Shown here: positions 29,106 through 37,655 of the stretch, one piece after another
Numbering within the stretch: the first letter of the stretch is position 1
Layout: the number at the start of each line of letters is the position of its first letter
Assembly (NCBI GenBank): GCA_937862815.1
Contig: CALMED010000002.1
Span: forward strand, 62,001-126,000
Source: an uncultured Chitinophagaceae bacterium
Lineage (GTDB): Bacteria; Bacteroidota; Bacteroidia; Chitinophagales; Chitinophagaceae
Reading direction: 5' to 3'
Length of the DNA: 64,000 nt
Notes under the pieces: generated by a model
Told to the model about the DNA's origin: nothing
Seen by the model: the letters and a program-made list of their open reading frames with translations, nothing else
Database searches by the model: none
Made by a program: the position numbers and the translations under genes

Positions 29106-31529
29106 TTAAAGACCCCTCTTCCGTGCACTCACATTGCTGAACAGGGTGGACAACAGCACAATGCTGATGGTGCTGGAGGGCATGAGGATGGCGGCGATCA
29201 TGGGGCTGAGCAGAGCCTGGGTGGCAAACCACAATCCAACGATGTTGTATACGATGGAGATGCCGAAGATGATGCTGATGTTGCGTTTACCGCTGCGGGC
29301 GAACTGCAGGAAGCGGTGCAGCCGTCCCACTTCTTCCCCGTGCAGAATGGCGTCGCAGGCAGGGGAAAACTGGTTGGTGTTATCGGTAACGGCCACGCCT
29401 ACCTGGCTCTGGCGAAGGGCGCCGGCATCATTGAGTCCGTCGCCCAGCATCAGCACCTGTTGGTGGTCCTGCTGCAGGGTGGCAATGTAGTCGAGTTTAT
29501 CCTGCGGCGATTGCCGGAAACGCAGCCGGGTCTCCGTACCGAAGATCCGGCGGAGGTTGGTCTGTTCGGTATCGTTGTCGCCCGATAATACGTGTAACTG
29601 GTAGTGCTGCTGCCGGAGTTGTTCTGCCATTTCGGGTATACCTTCCCGGTAGTGGTTGCTCACGGAGAATTTTCCTTTCGGGCTGCCGTTAATCCAGACA
29701 TGTACATGTGTACCGGTATCGTAGGATACCAGCGCGGGATTTCCGGCACCTGCAAAGGCGGCCGAACCGATGCGGATTTCATTTCCGCCGGCCGTGGCCA
29801 GCAGTCCCTGCCCGCTGATCTCTTCAAAACGGTCGAGCGAAAGGGGTGTTTCCCGGGTGCTGTCCAGCGCCTGGTAGATGAGCTGGCTGAGAGGGTGGGA
29901 TGATTGGCGGGTAACCGACCGTACCAGTTGTTCTTCGCCGGCGTTCAGCGGCGTACCCTCATACTGCACCAGGGACGACCGGTTGTGGGTGAGCGTGCCG
30001 GTTTTGTCGAGTACGATGGACCGGATCCTGCCCATGGCTTCAATTACGCCGGCGTTCTTCAGGTAAAAGCGGTTCTTTCCAAAGAGCCGAAGCATATTGC
30101 CGTAGCTAAAGGAGGCGGCCAGCAGCAGGAAGCAGGGACAGGCCACGATCAGCGTGGCGGTTACGGCCGGCAGGATTTTAGTGCTGTCGTGCAGCGACCA
30201 GTAAAGGGCGGTGCTGCCGGCAATCACAAAGAGTACCGCCGTGAAATAGCGGCTCCAGGGGTGCACAAAGGATTTGTCGCGGTTTTTCTGGTTGAGAAAC
30301 ACGTCGTTGTTCCAGAGTTGGGTGATGTAACTCTGCGACACGGGGGTCACAACTTCCAGTTCCACGGCCGTGCCGGTGATCTTGCCGCCGGCATAGATGA
30401 GCTCACCCTTGTGCTTCTGCAGCGGTGTGTTTTCCCCGCTCACAAAGCTGTAGTCCACAGCCGCATCGCCGTCCACCACCAGGCCGTCGGCCGGTACCAT
30501 CTCTTCGTTGCGTACCAGGATGCGGTCGCCTTTCTGCAGCAGGGTGACCGGGATGTTCTCTTCGCCACCTGCCTGCAGACGGGTTACGCCCAACGGAAAG
30601 TAGGATTTATAGTCGCGGTCAAAAGAAAACGAGTCGTAAGTTTTATTCTGAAACCACCGGCCCACCAGCATGAAGAATACAATACCGCTCATGCTGTCGA
30701 GGTAACCCGGACCGCTTTGCGAAACAATCTCGTACACACTGCGCCCAAAAGTTACCAGGATGGCCAGCGCAATGGGAGCGTCAATATTGAGCCATTTCTG
30801 GCGCAGCCCTTTCCAGGCGCTGATGAAAAATTCGGAAGCGCTGTAGAAAAATACGGGTAGCGAGAGTCCCAGGTTCACCCAGGAGAACACGCTGCGCAGG
30901 GTGGTTTCACTGATGTCGCCCCCCGAAAAATACTCCGGGAAGCTCATCATCATGATGTTGCTGAAGGCGAAGCCCGCCACCCCGATTTTGTAGATCTGGG
31001 CGCGGTTCACTTTCTTCTGTTTTTTACCGTTGGCATCGCCCAGGCTGATGTAAGGTTCGTAGCCCACAAAGGCCAGGAGTTCCACCACTTTTCGGAGCGA
31101 TACTTTTCCGGGTTCAAAAACGAGGGTGATTTCCTTTCGCTGGAAATTGGTTTGGGAATGCAGGATGCCGGGTTCGATGCGGTGGAGGTTTTCCAGCAAC
31201 CACACGCAGCTGGCACAGTGCATGGTGGGCAGGTGAAACAGTACCCGGCTTTGTATGCCGTCGGAGAAACGGATCAGCTGCCGCTGCACTTCTTCATGGT
31301 CGAGGTAGGCGAACTGCTGGTTGCGGTATTTTCCTTTTGCGGAAATGCCGGGTTGTTCCGACAGGTCGTAGTAGTTACACAGCCCGTTTTCGTTCAGCAG
31401 CTGGTACACGAATTTGCATCCTTCGCAGCAGAAAGCCTTATCCTCCACTGTGATGGAGTGGTTACAACTTTCCCCGCAGTGGTAGCAGGTGGTTTGTTTC
31501 TTTACAGGTGGGGGGAGTATTTCGGGCAT
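29106..31529 (-). CDS. ccoI: Heavy-metal P1B-ATPase, CcoI/FixI type (copper)
   Basis: 807-residue copper-transporting ATPase of the type needed to load cbb3 cytochrome oxidase. Order: Cys-rich N-terminal domain CYHCGESC...FCCEGCKFVY (15-42), degenerate HMA domain with CASC (105-108), eight membrane segments, ion-site motif ACPCFLLLA, phosphorylation site DKTGTLT, HP motif in SSHPLSQLI and GDGLNDAGAL hinge. The N-terminal double-Cys domain marks the CcoI branch. No ccoN/O/P genes lie in the window. A coiled-coil protein gene stops 2 bases before its start, so the two are coupled. Confidence 0.92.
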   Translation of the reverse strand: MPEILPPPVKKQTTCYHCGESCNHSITVEDKAFCCEGCKFVYQLLNENGLCNYYDLSEQPGISAKGKYRNQQFAYLDHEEVQRQLIRFSDGIQSRVLFHLPTMHCASCVWLLENLHRIEPGILHSQTNFQRKEITLVFEPGKVSLRKVVELLAFVGYEPYISLGDANGKKQKKVNRAQIYKIGVAGFAFSNIMMMSFPEYFSGGDISETTLRSVFSWVNLGLSLPVFFYSASEFFISAWKGLRQKWLNIDAPIALAILVTFGRSVYEIVSQSGPGYLDSMSGIVFFMLVGRWFQNKTYDSFSFDRDYKSYFPLGVTRLQAGGEENIPVTLLQKGDRILVRNEEMVPADGLVVDGDAAVDYSFVSGENTPLQKHKGELIYAGGKITGTAVELEVVTPVSQSYITQLWNNDVFLNQKNRDKSFVHPWSRYFTAVLFVIAGSTALYWSLHDSTKILPAVTATLIVACPCFLLLAASFSYGNMLRLFGKNRFYLKNAGVIEAMGRIRSIVLDKTGTLTHNRSSLVQYEGTPLNAGEEQLVRSVTRQSSHPLSQLIYQALDSTRETPLSLDRFEEISGQGLLATAGGNEIRIGSAAFAGAGNPALVSYDTGTHVHVWINGSPKGKFSVSNHYREGIPEMAEQLRQQHYQLHVLSGDNDTEQTNLRRIFGTETRLRFRQSPQDKLDYIATLQQDHQQVLMLGDGLNDAGALRQSQVGVAVTDNTNQFSPACDAILHGEEVGRLHRFLQFARSGKRNISIIFGISIVYNIVGLWFATQALLSPMIAAILMPSSTISIVLLSTLFSNVSARKRGL

Positions 31530-31531
31530 CC

Positions 31532-31915
31532 TCAGAGCATTGTGAGCAGGTAGTTGTGAAAGTTTTGCTTGAAGTCGAGAAAACTTTTTTCAAACTTCAG
31601 CACTTCATCCCGGAGGGCTTCCTGCCCGTAGAGGGTATCGAGGGAAGAGTAATTGATCTTGATTTCCTGTTCTTCTCCCTTCAGTTTTTCCTGTTGTTCT
31701 TCGATTCTGTGGGTAATCTGGCGGATCAGGGCTTCCTGTTCCTCCAGCCGGCGTTGCAGGTGGCGGGCATTGTTCAGGTACCGTTCGCCGGGATTGTCTT
31801 TTACGATCTCAGCCAGGATGCGGCTCATACCCGGTATTTCTTTCCGCTGGAGGTCCAGCGTACTCCGCCACGAGTTGTTTTCCTCATGGTACACATGAAA
31901 CAGATAGTTGTTCAT
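31532..31915 (-). CDS. Hypothetical coiled-coil protein, 127 residues
   Basis: Starts MNNYLFHVYHEENNSWRSTLDLQRKEIPGMSRILAEIV and continues with a long heptad-rich helix (ARHLQRRLEEQEALIRQITHRIEEQQEKLKGEEQEIKINYSS, about 50-92) and a second helix to the end. No signal peptide, no Cys. Not a family I recognise. It lies directly ahead of ccoI (2-base gap) and therefore may act in copper or oxidase assembly, though this is only from context. The ATG at 31915 is taken over a TTG two codons earlier. A TTTTGA/TCAAAA palindrome lies 12 bases upstream. Confidence 0.65.
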   Translation of the reverse strand: MNNYLFHVYHEENNSWRSTLDLQRKEIPGMSRILAEIVKDNPGERYLNNARHLQRRLEEQEALIRQITHRIEEQQEKLKGEEQEIKINYSSLDTLYGQEALRDEVLKFEKSFLDFKQNFHNYLLTML

Positions 31916-31926
31916 ACCCAAAACTG

Positions 31927-31942
31927 TTTTGACAGCTCAAAA
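31927..31942. promoter_or_regulatory. Possible operator: TTTTGA-N4-TCAAAA palindrome
   Basis: Six-base arms separated by CAGC, 12-27 bases upstream of the coiled-coil/ccoI start. FNR-type sites have TTGA/TCAA half-sites but with a six-base gap, so this is at best a variant. Confidence 0.25.
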
Positions 31943-32010
31943 ATGAAGTTTCCGGCAGGGGTATGAAATGAGGGGTGTCAAGATTCTGCGTGATTCCGGT
32001 CAGCCGGTCT

Positions 32011-32739
32011 TTATTTTTTCCCGTTCCGCTCCAGCAGCCAGCGGTAGGGGCGGGGGCGTTCGTGCTGCAGGGCAAAACGCTTGATGCTCTGTTCCCGGAG
32101 GATCTCAATGGCCTCTTCAATGGAGTCGGTAACCACAAACAGGTCAAGGTCTTCCGGCGAGATGGTCCCTTTTTCCTTCATCAGGTGAATGTGTTCCACG
32201 ATGTCTTTGTGGAACTCCCGGCCGATAACGATCACCGGGAAGTTGCGGATTTTGCCGGTCTGGATGAGGGTGATGGATTCAAACAGCTCGTCCAGCGTGC
32301 CAAAGCCGCCGGGCATGCAGATGAAGGCATAGGAATATTTGATGAGCAGGGTTTTGCGCACAAAAAAGTAACGGATGTTCACCCACTTGTCGAGCCAGGG
32401 GTTGGGTTCCTGCTCGTGGGGCAGTACAATGTTGCAGCCCACACTGCGCCCGTTCACGTCTTTGGCGCCGCGGTTGGCGGCTTCCATCAGGCCCGGTCCT
32501 CCGCCGGTCATCACGGTAAAGCCGAGCTTGGCCACTTCCGCTCCCACCTGGCGGGTCAGCTGGTAATATTCATGATCCTCTTTGTACCGGGCCGACCCGA
32601 AAATGGTTACACAGGGGCCTACAAACGAAAGGGCGCGGTACCCGCGGATGAATTCAATGAGGACTTTGATGGTGAATTTAAAATCGGCCCAGCGGCTTTG
32701 CGGGCCTTCGAGAAAGCGGATCTCCACGTGATTCTTCAT
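32011..32739 (-). CDS. LOG-family nucleotide 5'-monophosphate phosphoribohydrolase-like protein
   Basis: 242 residues, Rossmann-like fold of the TIGR00730/LOG group (often mislabelled lysine decarboxylase). The diagnostic motifs are MTGGGPGLMEAANRGA and CMPGGFGTLDELFE (PGGxGT). Plant LOG enzymes release cytokinins from their ribotides; bacterial relatives hydrolyse nucleotide monophosphates (compare PpnN). The ~70-residue N-terminal extension before the core (FLEGPQSRWADFKFTIKVLIEFIRGYRAL) is usual in Bacteroidota members. Single gene on the minus strand, about 95 bases from each neighbour. Confidence 0.88.
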   Translation of the reverse strand: MKNHVEIRFLEGPQSRWADFKFTIKVLIEFIRGYRALSFVGPCVTIFGSARYKEDHEYYQLTRQVGAEVAKLGFTVMTGGGPGLMEAANRGAKDVNGRSVGCNIVLPHEQEPNPWLDKWVNIRYFFVRKTLLIKYSYAFICMPGGFGTLDELFESITLIQTGKIRNFPVIVIGREFHKDIVEHIHLMKEKGTISPEDLDLFVVTDSIEEAIEILREQSIKRFALQHERPRPYRWLLERNGKK

Positions 32740-32832
32740 ACAGCAGACATTTCACGCGAAGATACAGGAAGGGGGTATTCGGGTTTTGAAATAAAACTTT
32801 AAAATCAGCCTTTCAACAGCCACCGCCGGTTA

Positions 32833-33234
32833 TTAATGCAGGTTCCGTGCCTGGGCAAATACGTTGTGCAGCTCGTGGGAGGTATTCCGGCCTTGTTCGT
32901 TCAGCTCGTCCAGCGTGGCGTCGTCGGTAACATCGGTCATCAACCACCCCGCCTTGGTGAAGTGATAAATCTGTACGGGCAGGTGATAGTCCTGCTGCAG
33001 ACTTTGTTCCACATCCCTCACTTTCTGGTTACCGTTGATTTCCAGGGCGCCGTTGCGGTGTTTGCTGCGTACGGTAGCCACCTGCAGAAACGGATTCAGC
33101 CGCCGTTTCAGGGAGGAGCGTAAACCACTGCGGTGCATACGGGAGAAAAATTCGAGACGCAGGTAAGGAAAGCTGAAATTGAAATCTTCCTGCAATTCCT
33201 TGAGGGTGCGTGTATCGTGAATGTGTAAATACAT
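32833..33234 (-). CDS. Hypothetical protein, 133 residues
   Basis: No family recognised. Starts MYLHIHDTRTLKELQEDFNFSFPYLRLEFFSR; basic central part (MHRSGLRSSLKRRLNPF), then RDVEQSLQQDYHLPVQIYHFTKAGWLMTDVTDDATLDELNEQGR, which looks like a small alpha/beta domain. No signal or membrane segment. The ATG at 33234 is preferred; the frame continues 16 codons further to a non-ATG start. Codon use and composition match the neighbours. Stands between the LOG gene and a terminator at 33321, so it is probably monocistronic. Confidence 0.6.
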   Translation of the reverse strand: MYLHIHDTRTLKELQEDFNFSFPYLRLEFFSRMHRSGLRSSLKRRLNPFLQVATVRSKHRNGALEINGNQKVRDVEQSLQQDYHLPVQIYHFTKAGWLMTDVTDDATLDELNEQGRNTSHELHNVFAQARNLH

Positions 33235-33320
33235 ATAATGAATTGAGAACCCAAACTTAGATGAACGGCGTCGTTGCTTCAATGATGCAACTCACGCCCT
33301 GCAATGATGCATAACAGAAA

Positions 33321-33340
33321 CCCCGCCGGGAACGGCGGGG
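33321..33340 (-). terminator. GC-rich hairpin terminator of the universal stress protein gene
   Basis: Perfect stem CCCCGCCG / CGGCGGGG with GGAA loop, 35 bases after the stress-protein stop; on the minus strand followed by TTTCTGTT, a weak T-run. Confidence 0.55.
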
Positions 33341-33375
33341 CGTAAACCAACCAAAGTATATGCAGCATGCGCTGC

Positions 33376-34200
33376 CTATTTATGAGCAATAAAAACCGGT
33401 AGTTGAACGCGGTTGATCAGTTCATCCGCGAAGCTTTTTTTGAAGAGCGTGCTGAAAAGGCTGCGTCCGTAAGCACCCATCACCAGCCAGGTACTTTCAT
33501 CCGTAATCAGCCAGTTGGTGAGCTGCCGTTTGCTTTCCAGCACCATCTCGTTCAGCGTAAGATCGTTGTAATGGCGGGCTACCAGTTCGGTTACCGCATC
33601 CTGGTCGGGCAGCCGTTCATCGGGCGTAGCCGTGATCTCGGTGAGTGTGGTAGGCAGCTTCGCCAGTTCCGGAAACAGGTAGGCAAATTGTTTGATGGCA
33701 TATACCGATGAGGCTTCGCCGTCGTAGAGCAGCATGACCTTACCAGGCGGGTCGAAGTTGTCGGGTACCAGTACTACAGGGCATTCCGTTTTCTTCAGAA
33801 GTTCCTGCATGTATTCGTTGGGTTGTTCCTTGCTGATGTTGGAGAAGAACGAGTCGCGGCTGATGAACAGGATGTCGGCGAACCGGGTTTCCCTGATCAG
33901 CGATGCCAGCGGCAGGTTTTCGGAGTCATTGTGAATCCGGTATTCCATTCCTTCCGCATCGCAGCGGCTGCGGAACAACTCCATGTTATTTTTCACCTGG
34001 TCCGAGTAATCGCCTTCTATAACCGAAGGCATCAGCGGCACGGCTTCCAGGCCGGTGTAGGCCACGATTTTGGAAACATCAATGGGGCTCAGGAACACAC
34101 CGGTCACCAGTACGGGACTGGACCGGTGTAGGGCGGCAGCCAGCTCAAACGCGCCTTTGGGAAAATGTTCCCCGTCCAGCGCCATCAGAATTTTTTTCAT
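33376..34200 (-). CDS. Universal stress protein (tandem UspA-like domains)
   Basis: 274 residues with two Usp-like halves (about 1-145 and 150-274). First half MKKILMALDGEHFPKGAFELAAALHRSSPVLVTGVFLSP and FADILFISRDSFFSN...EYMQELLKKTECPVVLVPD; second half GKVMLLYDGEASSVYAIKQFAYLFPEL and STWLVMGAYGRSLFSTLFKKSFADELINRVQLPVFIAHK. The ATP-binding GxxGxxxxS-like loop appears as GAYGRSLFS. These proteins respond to starvation or redox stress in the cytoplasm. The ATG at 34200 is chosen since the 28 upstream codons lack any Usp similarity and run into the preceding terminator region. Confidence 0.85.
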   Translation of the reverse strand: MKKILMALDGEHFPKGAFELAAALHRSSPVLVTGVFLSPIDVSKIVAYTGLEAVPLMPSVIEGDYSDQVKNNMELFRSRCDAEGMEYRIHNDSENLPLASLIRETRFADILFISRDSFFSNISKEQPNEYMQELLKKTECPVVLVPDNFDPPGKVMLLYDGEASSVYAIKQFAYLFPELAKLPTTLTEITATPDERLPDQDAVTELVARHYNDLTLNEMVLESKRQLTNWLITDESTWLVMGAYGRSLFSTLFKKSFADELINRVQLPVFIAHK

Positions 34201-34294
34201 ACCTGGTGGTTTAGGGAATGAAGGTAAGAGCATGTCTGCTGGTGTAAAATGATGGCCGAACGCAGATGGGCTGATTTCCATCATCCGGTAAACG

Positions 34295-34320
34295 CAAAAA
34301 ACCAGCCCTCCGGGCTGGTT
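34295..34320 (-). terminator. Intrinsic terminator of the 271-residue lipoprotein gene
   Basis: ACCAGCCC-TCC-GGGCTGGT perfect eight-base stem with three-base loop; on the minus strand it is followed by six T. Begins 25 bases after the lipoprotein stop. Confidence 0.8.
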
Positions 34321-34344
34321 GCAGGTGTAAAAAGCGGGTAACTG

Positions 34345-35160
34345 TCAGGGCGCCTCCGTGAATACGGAAGCCGGTACCGTGGCGGTCGGATTGACATCAA
34401 AAGGCTCCGATGAAGAGCGCGGCACCGGTGCATTGCTGAAGAGTACCAGCCGGGCACTGCTGGCTTCTGTCACGCTCCGGATGCGGATGCGTACAGACGG
34501 AAGAGAGCCCGACGATCCATCGGTACGCCGGCGCACTTCCAGCACATCAAACGCCACCACACCCAGGTTATCGCCTTTCAGGCTGCCGTTGAGGGGGCTG
34601 TAATTGATGGAGACGTCGCTGTCGTACACAACCGCGAGGACGGTCTTGCCGGTAAGCATTTTCAGTCCGGTGGCCCGCAGGGGTGTTACATCAGGGATCT
34701 TATCGAGGTACTTTTCCGGATCGTTTCCGCCACCCAGACCGGGACCGGCCAGCAGAAAATTGCGGGTGCCGTTGGTGGTGGGACCGGCATTTTTCCAGCT
34801 ACCGGGGATGGTCTTCAGCGCATGCCAACCCTCATCACCCACTTCACCGGTGTACAATGTGATGATCTTGCCCACATTGTTCTGGAAGTAGCGGAGTGTT
34901 TGTCGCTGCCCGATGCGGGCGATCTGGTCGTTTACATCGGTTTCGGAGAAGTTGTTGGGCGGGTTGCCGTTATCAATGCTTTCTTCGTCAATCACAAGAA
35001 ACACCGATTCATTGATTGTGCTGGCCGGCGGCAGGTCCTGCGAAAACTCCTCAGCTGTGCGCAATTCGTCCAGGGAGGCCTTTTCACAGCTGGCTGTGAT
35101 AATAACCGTGGCAAATACAAAAAGGGTGGAACGGAACTTCCGGAAAAATAAATCACTCAT
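34345..35160 (-). CDS. Hypothetical lipoprotein, 271 residues
   Basis: Signal peptide MSDLFFRKFRSTLFVFATVIITASC with lipobox ITASC (Cys25), so surface or periplasmic lipoprotein. The mature part is rich in Asn, Gly, Ser and Thr, with WHALKTIPGSWKNAGPTTNGTRNFLLAGPGLGGGNDPEKYLDKIPDVTPLRATG and a beta-rich C-terminal half (VVAFDVLEVRRRTDGSSGSLPSVRIRIRSVTEASSARLVLFSNAP). No known family seen. A strong terminator follows and a 328-base region without a gene precedes, so it is a single-gene unit. Confidence 0.7.
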   Translation of the reverse strand: MSDLFFRKFRSTLFVFATVIITASCEKASLDELRTAEEFSQDLPPASTINESVFLVIDEESIDNGNPPNNFSETDVNDQIARIGQRQTLRYFQNNVGKIITLYTGEVGDEGWHALKTIPGSWKNAGPTTNGTRNFLLAGPGLGGGNDPEKYLDKIPDVTPLRATGLKMLTGKTVLAVVYDSDVSINYSPLNGSLKGDNLGVVAFDVLEVRRRTDGSSGSLPSVRIRIRSVTEASSARLVLFSNAPVPRSSSEPFDVNPTATVPASVFTEAP

Positions 35161-35488
35161 ACAATTAAATTTTTGTTGTTGATAGTTTGAGTGGTCACCA
35201 ACGCAGCTGATGTAACCGGTTTTTACAAATAAGTTGCTGTTTTGCCCGGCATCAGAATTTGTATTATTGAATATCAGTGGTTTGTGGCCCGGTTTTGGAT
35301 TGAGCTCCGGGTTGGGTCAACTTTTTGGTTGCATGCCGGTTACAAATAGTTCACCTTTGCACACTCAGTATAAACAAGCCTGATCTGTTTCGGATTTTTC
35401 TATCTGCTTACATAATAGGTGGTTGCCGCACATGGTTTTGTAACCTGCCGGCAAAAAAAGTTACAGGGTTATACCTGCCCGGTCATCA
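35161..35488. other. 328-base intergenic region
   Basis: Upstream of the lipoprotein gene and downstream of the GHL10 gene. Contains TGTAACCGG at 35211 and its inverse CCGGTTACA at 35336, each followed or overlapped by TACAAATA, so a degenerate repeat pair 116 bases apart. AT-rich, no credible gene; a clear promoter is not identifiable. Confidence 0.45.
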
Positions 35489-36679
35489 TCAGTGCCGCAA
35501 CCACTCCATCTCCGGCAGGGGTGCCGGCTCGCGGAAGTACTTCAGCCGCAGGCTGTCGCTCCAGCCGTTGGGGTTTTTGTAAAAAGTCTTGCTGCTGAAG
35601 AAGATCATGCCCTGAACGTTGGGGGTTTTGCGCAGCAGTTCAATCTGGCGGGTAAGCTGGGTGCTGTCTTTCCAGGCGTCGTTGCTGCCGGCCCGGTAAA
35701 TGCCCAGCCCGATGTAGCAGTGTTTCCCGTAGCTGTTGCGGCTCCACCAGTCGAGCAGGGTGGCGTATTCGGCGACAGGATGTCCCAGTTCCCAGTAGAG
35801 TTGGGGTGCCACGTAATCAATCCAGCCTTTTTGCAGCCAGAGCAGGATGTCGGCATACAAGTCATCGTAATTGGTCTGCCCCGCCCGTGAATCGCTGCCC
35901 CGGGGGTCCTTGCTTTTGTTGCGCCATACGCCAAAGGGGCTGATGCCGAACTGCACACCCGGCCGCGTGGTGCGGATGGCGTTGTACAGCTTGAAGATAA
36001 TGGAGTCTACATTGCTGCGCCGCCAGTCGTCGCGGCTCATGCCGGCCCCGTAACGGGTATAACTGGCCGAGTCGGGAAACTCTTTTCCCGCAATGCGGTA
36101 AGGGTAAAAGTAGTCGTCGAAATGGAGTGCATCCACCGGGTAGCGGCGCACGATGTCGCGGATTACTTCCACCACAAAGTTCTGCGCTTCGCGGTTGCCG
36201 GGGTCGAAGTAGGATTTGTCGCCGTAATCCAGAAACCACTCCGGATGCAGCCGGCTGATATGGGCCGGCGAAATGGAAGCCGAGCCGATGCGGAAGTTGG
36301 CCCGGTAGGGGTTGCACCAGGCGTGAAAGACCATGCCCCGTTTGTGGGTTTCGTCAATCATGAAGGCGAGGGGGTCGTAGTAAGGCGAGGGGGGCTGTCC
36401 CTGCACACCGCTGAGCCATTCGCTCCAGGGCTCAAAAGGAGAGGGATAAAACGCGTCGGTGGCCGGCCGTATCTGCATCACAATGGCGTTGAGGCCGTTG
36501 CGCTGGTGCATGTCGAGCAGCCGTATGAACTCAGCCTTCTGTGAATCCACGGGCAGTCCCTTGCGGGAGGGCCAGTCAATATTATCTACCGTGGCAATCC
36601 AGGCGCCCCGGAACTCGGGACGGGCCTGGCCCGGGCAAAGAGCGGGCAACAGGAGGAGGGTGAGAAGCAGGCGAAGCAT
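35489..36679 (-). CDS. GHL10 (DUF187) family glycoside hydrolase-like protein, secreted
   Basis: 396 residues, signal peptide MLRLLLTLLLLPALCPG, then the YngK/GHL10 (DUF187) TIM-barrel: RPEFRGAWIATVDNIDWPSRKGLPVDSQKAEFIRLLDMHQRNGLNAIVMQIRPATDAFYPS near the N-terminus, MVFHAWCNPYR, VDALHFDDYFYPY (catalytic-site Asp pair region) and VQFGISPFGVWRNKSKDPRGSDS. Members are thought to cleave glycans, possibly including peptidoglycan-linked sugars, but few are characterised. Start at the ATG at 36679, since the upstream five codons begin with a TTG. No clear partner gene adjacent. Confidence 0.88.
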   Translation of the reverse strand: MLRLLLTLLLLPALCPGQARPEFRGAWIATVDNIDWPSRKGLPVDSQKAEFIRLLDMHQRNGLNAIVMQIRPATDAFYPSPFEPWSEWLSGVQGQPPSPYYDPLAFMIDETHKRGMVFHAWCNPYRANFRIGSASISPAHISRLHPEWFLDYGDKSYFDPGNREAQNFVVEVIRDIVRRYPVDALHFDDYFYPYRIAGKEFPDSASYTRYGAGMSRDDWRRSNVDSIIFKLYNAIRTTRPGVQFGISPFGVWRNKSKDPRGSDSRAGQTNYDDLYADILLWLQKGWIDYVAPQLYWELGHPVAEYATLLDWWSRNSYGKHCYIGLGIYRAGSNDAWKDSTQLTRQIELLRKTPNVQGMIFFSSKTFYKNPNGWSDSLRLKYFREPAPLPEMEWLRH

Positions 36680-37137
36680 GGTTAAAAGTAACAACTTACA
36701 GGCAGCCGGGGAATTATCATTGCAGATTTGGGAATGTAGATTAAAGATTGTAAAGTGCAGATTTTTGATTTGGAATGGCAGATTTCAAATTGTTAGAGGT
36801 GTGTTCTTATGCCAGTCGTTCCACGTCCCGGGGGTGGATTTTGAGTGACGAACGAACAGGTCTTCTCCGCCCTGGTTGGTGTCTTCACGAACCGATTTTT
36901 CGCGTAACATCCCGCACTTGTCTCACCGGGCACAGCTGTATGTAACAGCATGCTGATTAAGTAATAATTGATTCAGTTCGTGCGGACATAAACCCGGGGA
37001 TTAATCACAGAAACGCAAGGGGTTTTAACTCCCGCCAGTATGAATAATTACATGCCGTATGACGATGTCCTGCACCCACTTCCGGCAACACCGTATGCTG
37101 AGGAATATACCAGAATTTACTCTGCGATCGTAAACCT
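36680..37137. other. 458-base intergenic region
   Basis: Holds GATT/AGATTT-rich degenerate repeats at 36722-36790 of the kind seen after stop codons in this window (44130, 47580) and no convincing gene. It also must contain the GHL10 promoter. The tetranucleotide microsatellite begins at its right edge. Confidence 0.5.
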
Positions 37138-37177
37138 ATTCATTCATTCATTCACTCATTCATTCATTCATTCATTG
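37138..37177. repeat. ATTC tetranucleotide microsatellite
   Basis: Ten units: ATTC four times, one ACTC, ATTC four times and a final ATTG. Read on the minus strand it is (GAAT)n and encodes the last residues and stop codon of the MarR gene at 37164. Confidence 0.9.
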
Positions 37178-37625
37178 AACTCCTCATCTTATCCAGCAAC
37201 CGGTTCAACTCCCGCGCTTCTTTTTCGCTCAGGCGGTCGGCTATGGCTTCAATACGGGCATCGAGCGGATCGAGTTGCTGCAGCAGGCGCAGTCCTTTGG
37301 CGGTGATGACAACGTCTACCAGCCGTTTGTCGGTACGGTTGATTTTTTTTGACACCAGTTTCTTGGCTACCAGGCGTTCCACAATGCGGCTGGTATCGCT
37401 CATTTTATCGAGCATGCGTTCGCGGATCTGCAGGGTGGTGAGGGGCGTGGAACTGCCCCGCAAAATACGGAGTACATTGAACTGCTGGGTGGTGACGTCA
37501 AAGTCCCTGACGATGTCCCGTACCTGCTCCGTAATCCGGTTGCCGGTAAAGATCAGGTTCACGACCACCTTGTGGTGTTCGTTGCGGAACTTCCGGATCT
37601 GGCGGATGTCTTTTTCAATACTCAT
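37164..37625 (-). CDS. MarR family transcriptional regulator (microsatellite over 3' end)
   Basis: 153-residue winged-helix regulator. Recognition region: TTQQFNVLRILRGSSTPLTTLQIRERMLDKMSDTSRIVERLVAKKLVSKKINRTDKRLVDVVITAKG, with the wing DKR of the MarR family, flanked by dimerisation helices (N-terminal ~40 and C-terminal ~30 residues). The C-terminal residues MNE and the TGA come from a GAAT repeat tract, so repeat-number change would alter only the tail and stop. It begins 30 bases after the AI-2E permease stop and is probably cotranscribed with it; ligand unknown. Confidence 0.85.
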   Translation of the reverse strand: MSIEKDIRQIRKFRNEHHKVVVNLIFTGNRITEQVRDIVRDFDVTTQQFNVLRILRGSSTPLTTLQIRERMLDKMSDTSRIVERLVAKKLVSKKINRTDKRLVDVVITAKGLRLLQQLDPLDARIEAIADRLSEKEARELNRLLDKMRSSMNE

Positions 37626-37655
37626 AGGCGGTTGTTGTTGGTTGGGTCCGGAGGG

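Noticed and set aside
35325..35582. Plus-strand open frame of 85 codons overlapping the GHL10 3' end
   Set aside because: No motif, antisense to a secure gene in its second half, starts in a repeat pair.
37138..37177. CRISPR-like or minisatellite array
   Set aside because: Four-base units without spacers; it is a microsatellite.
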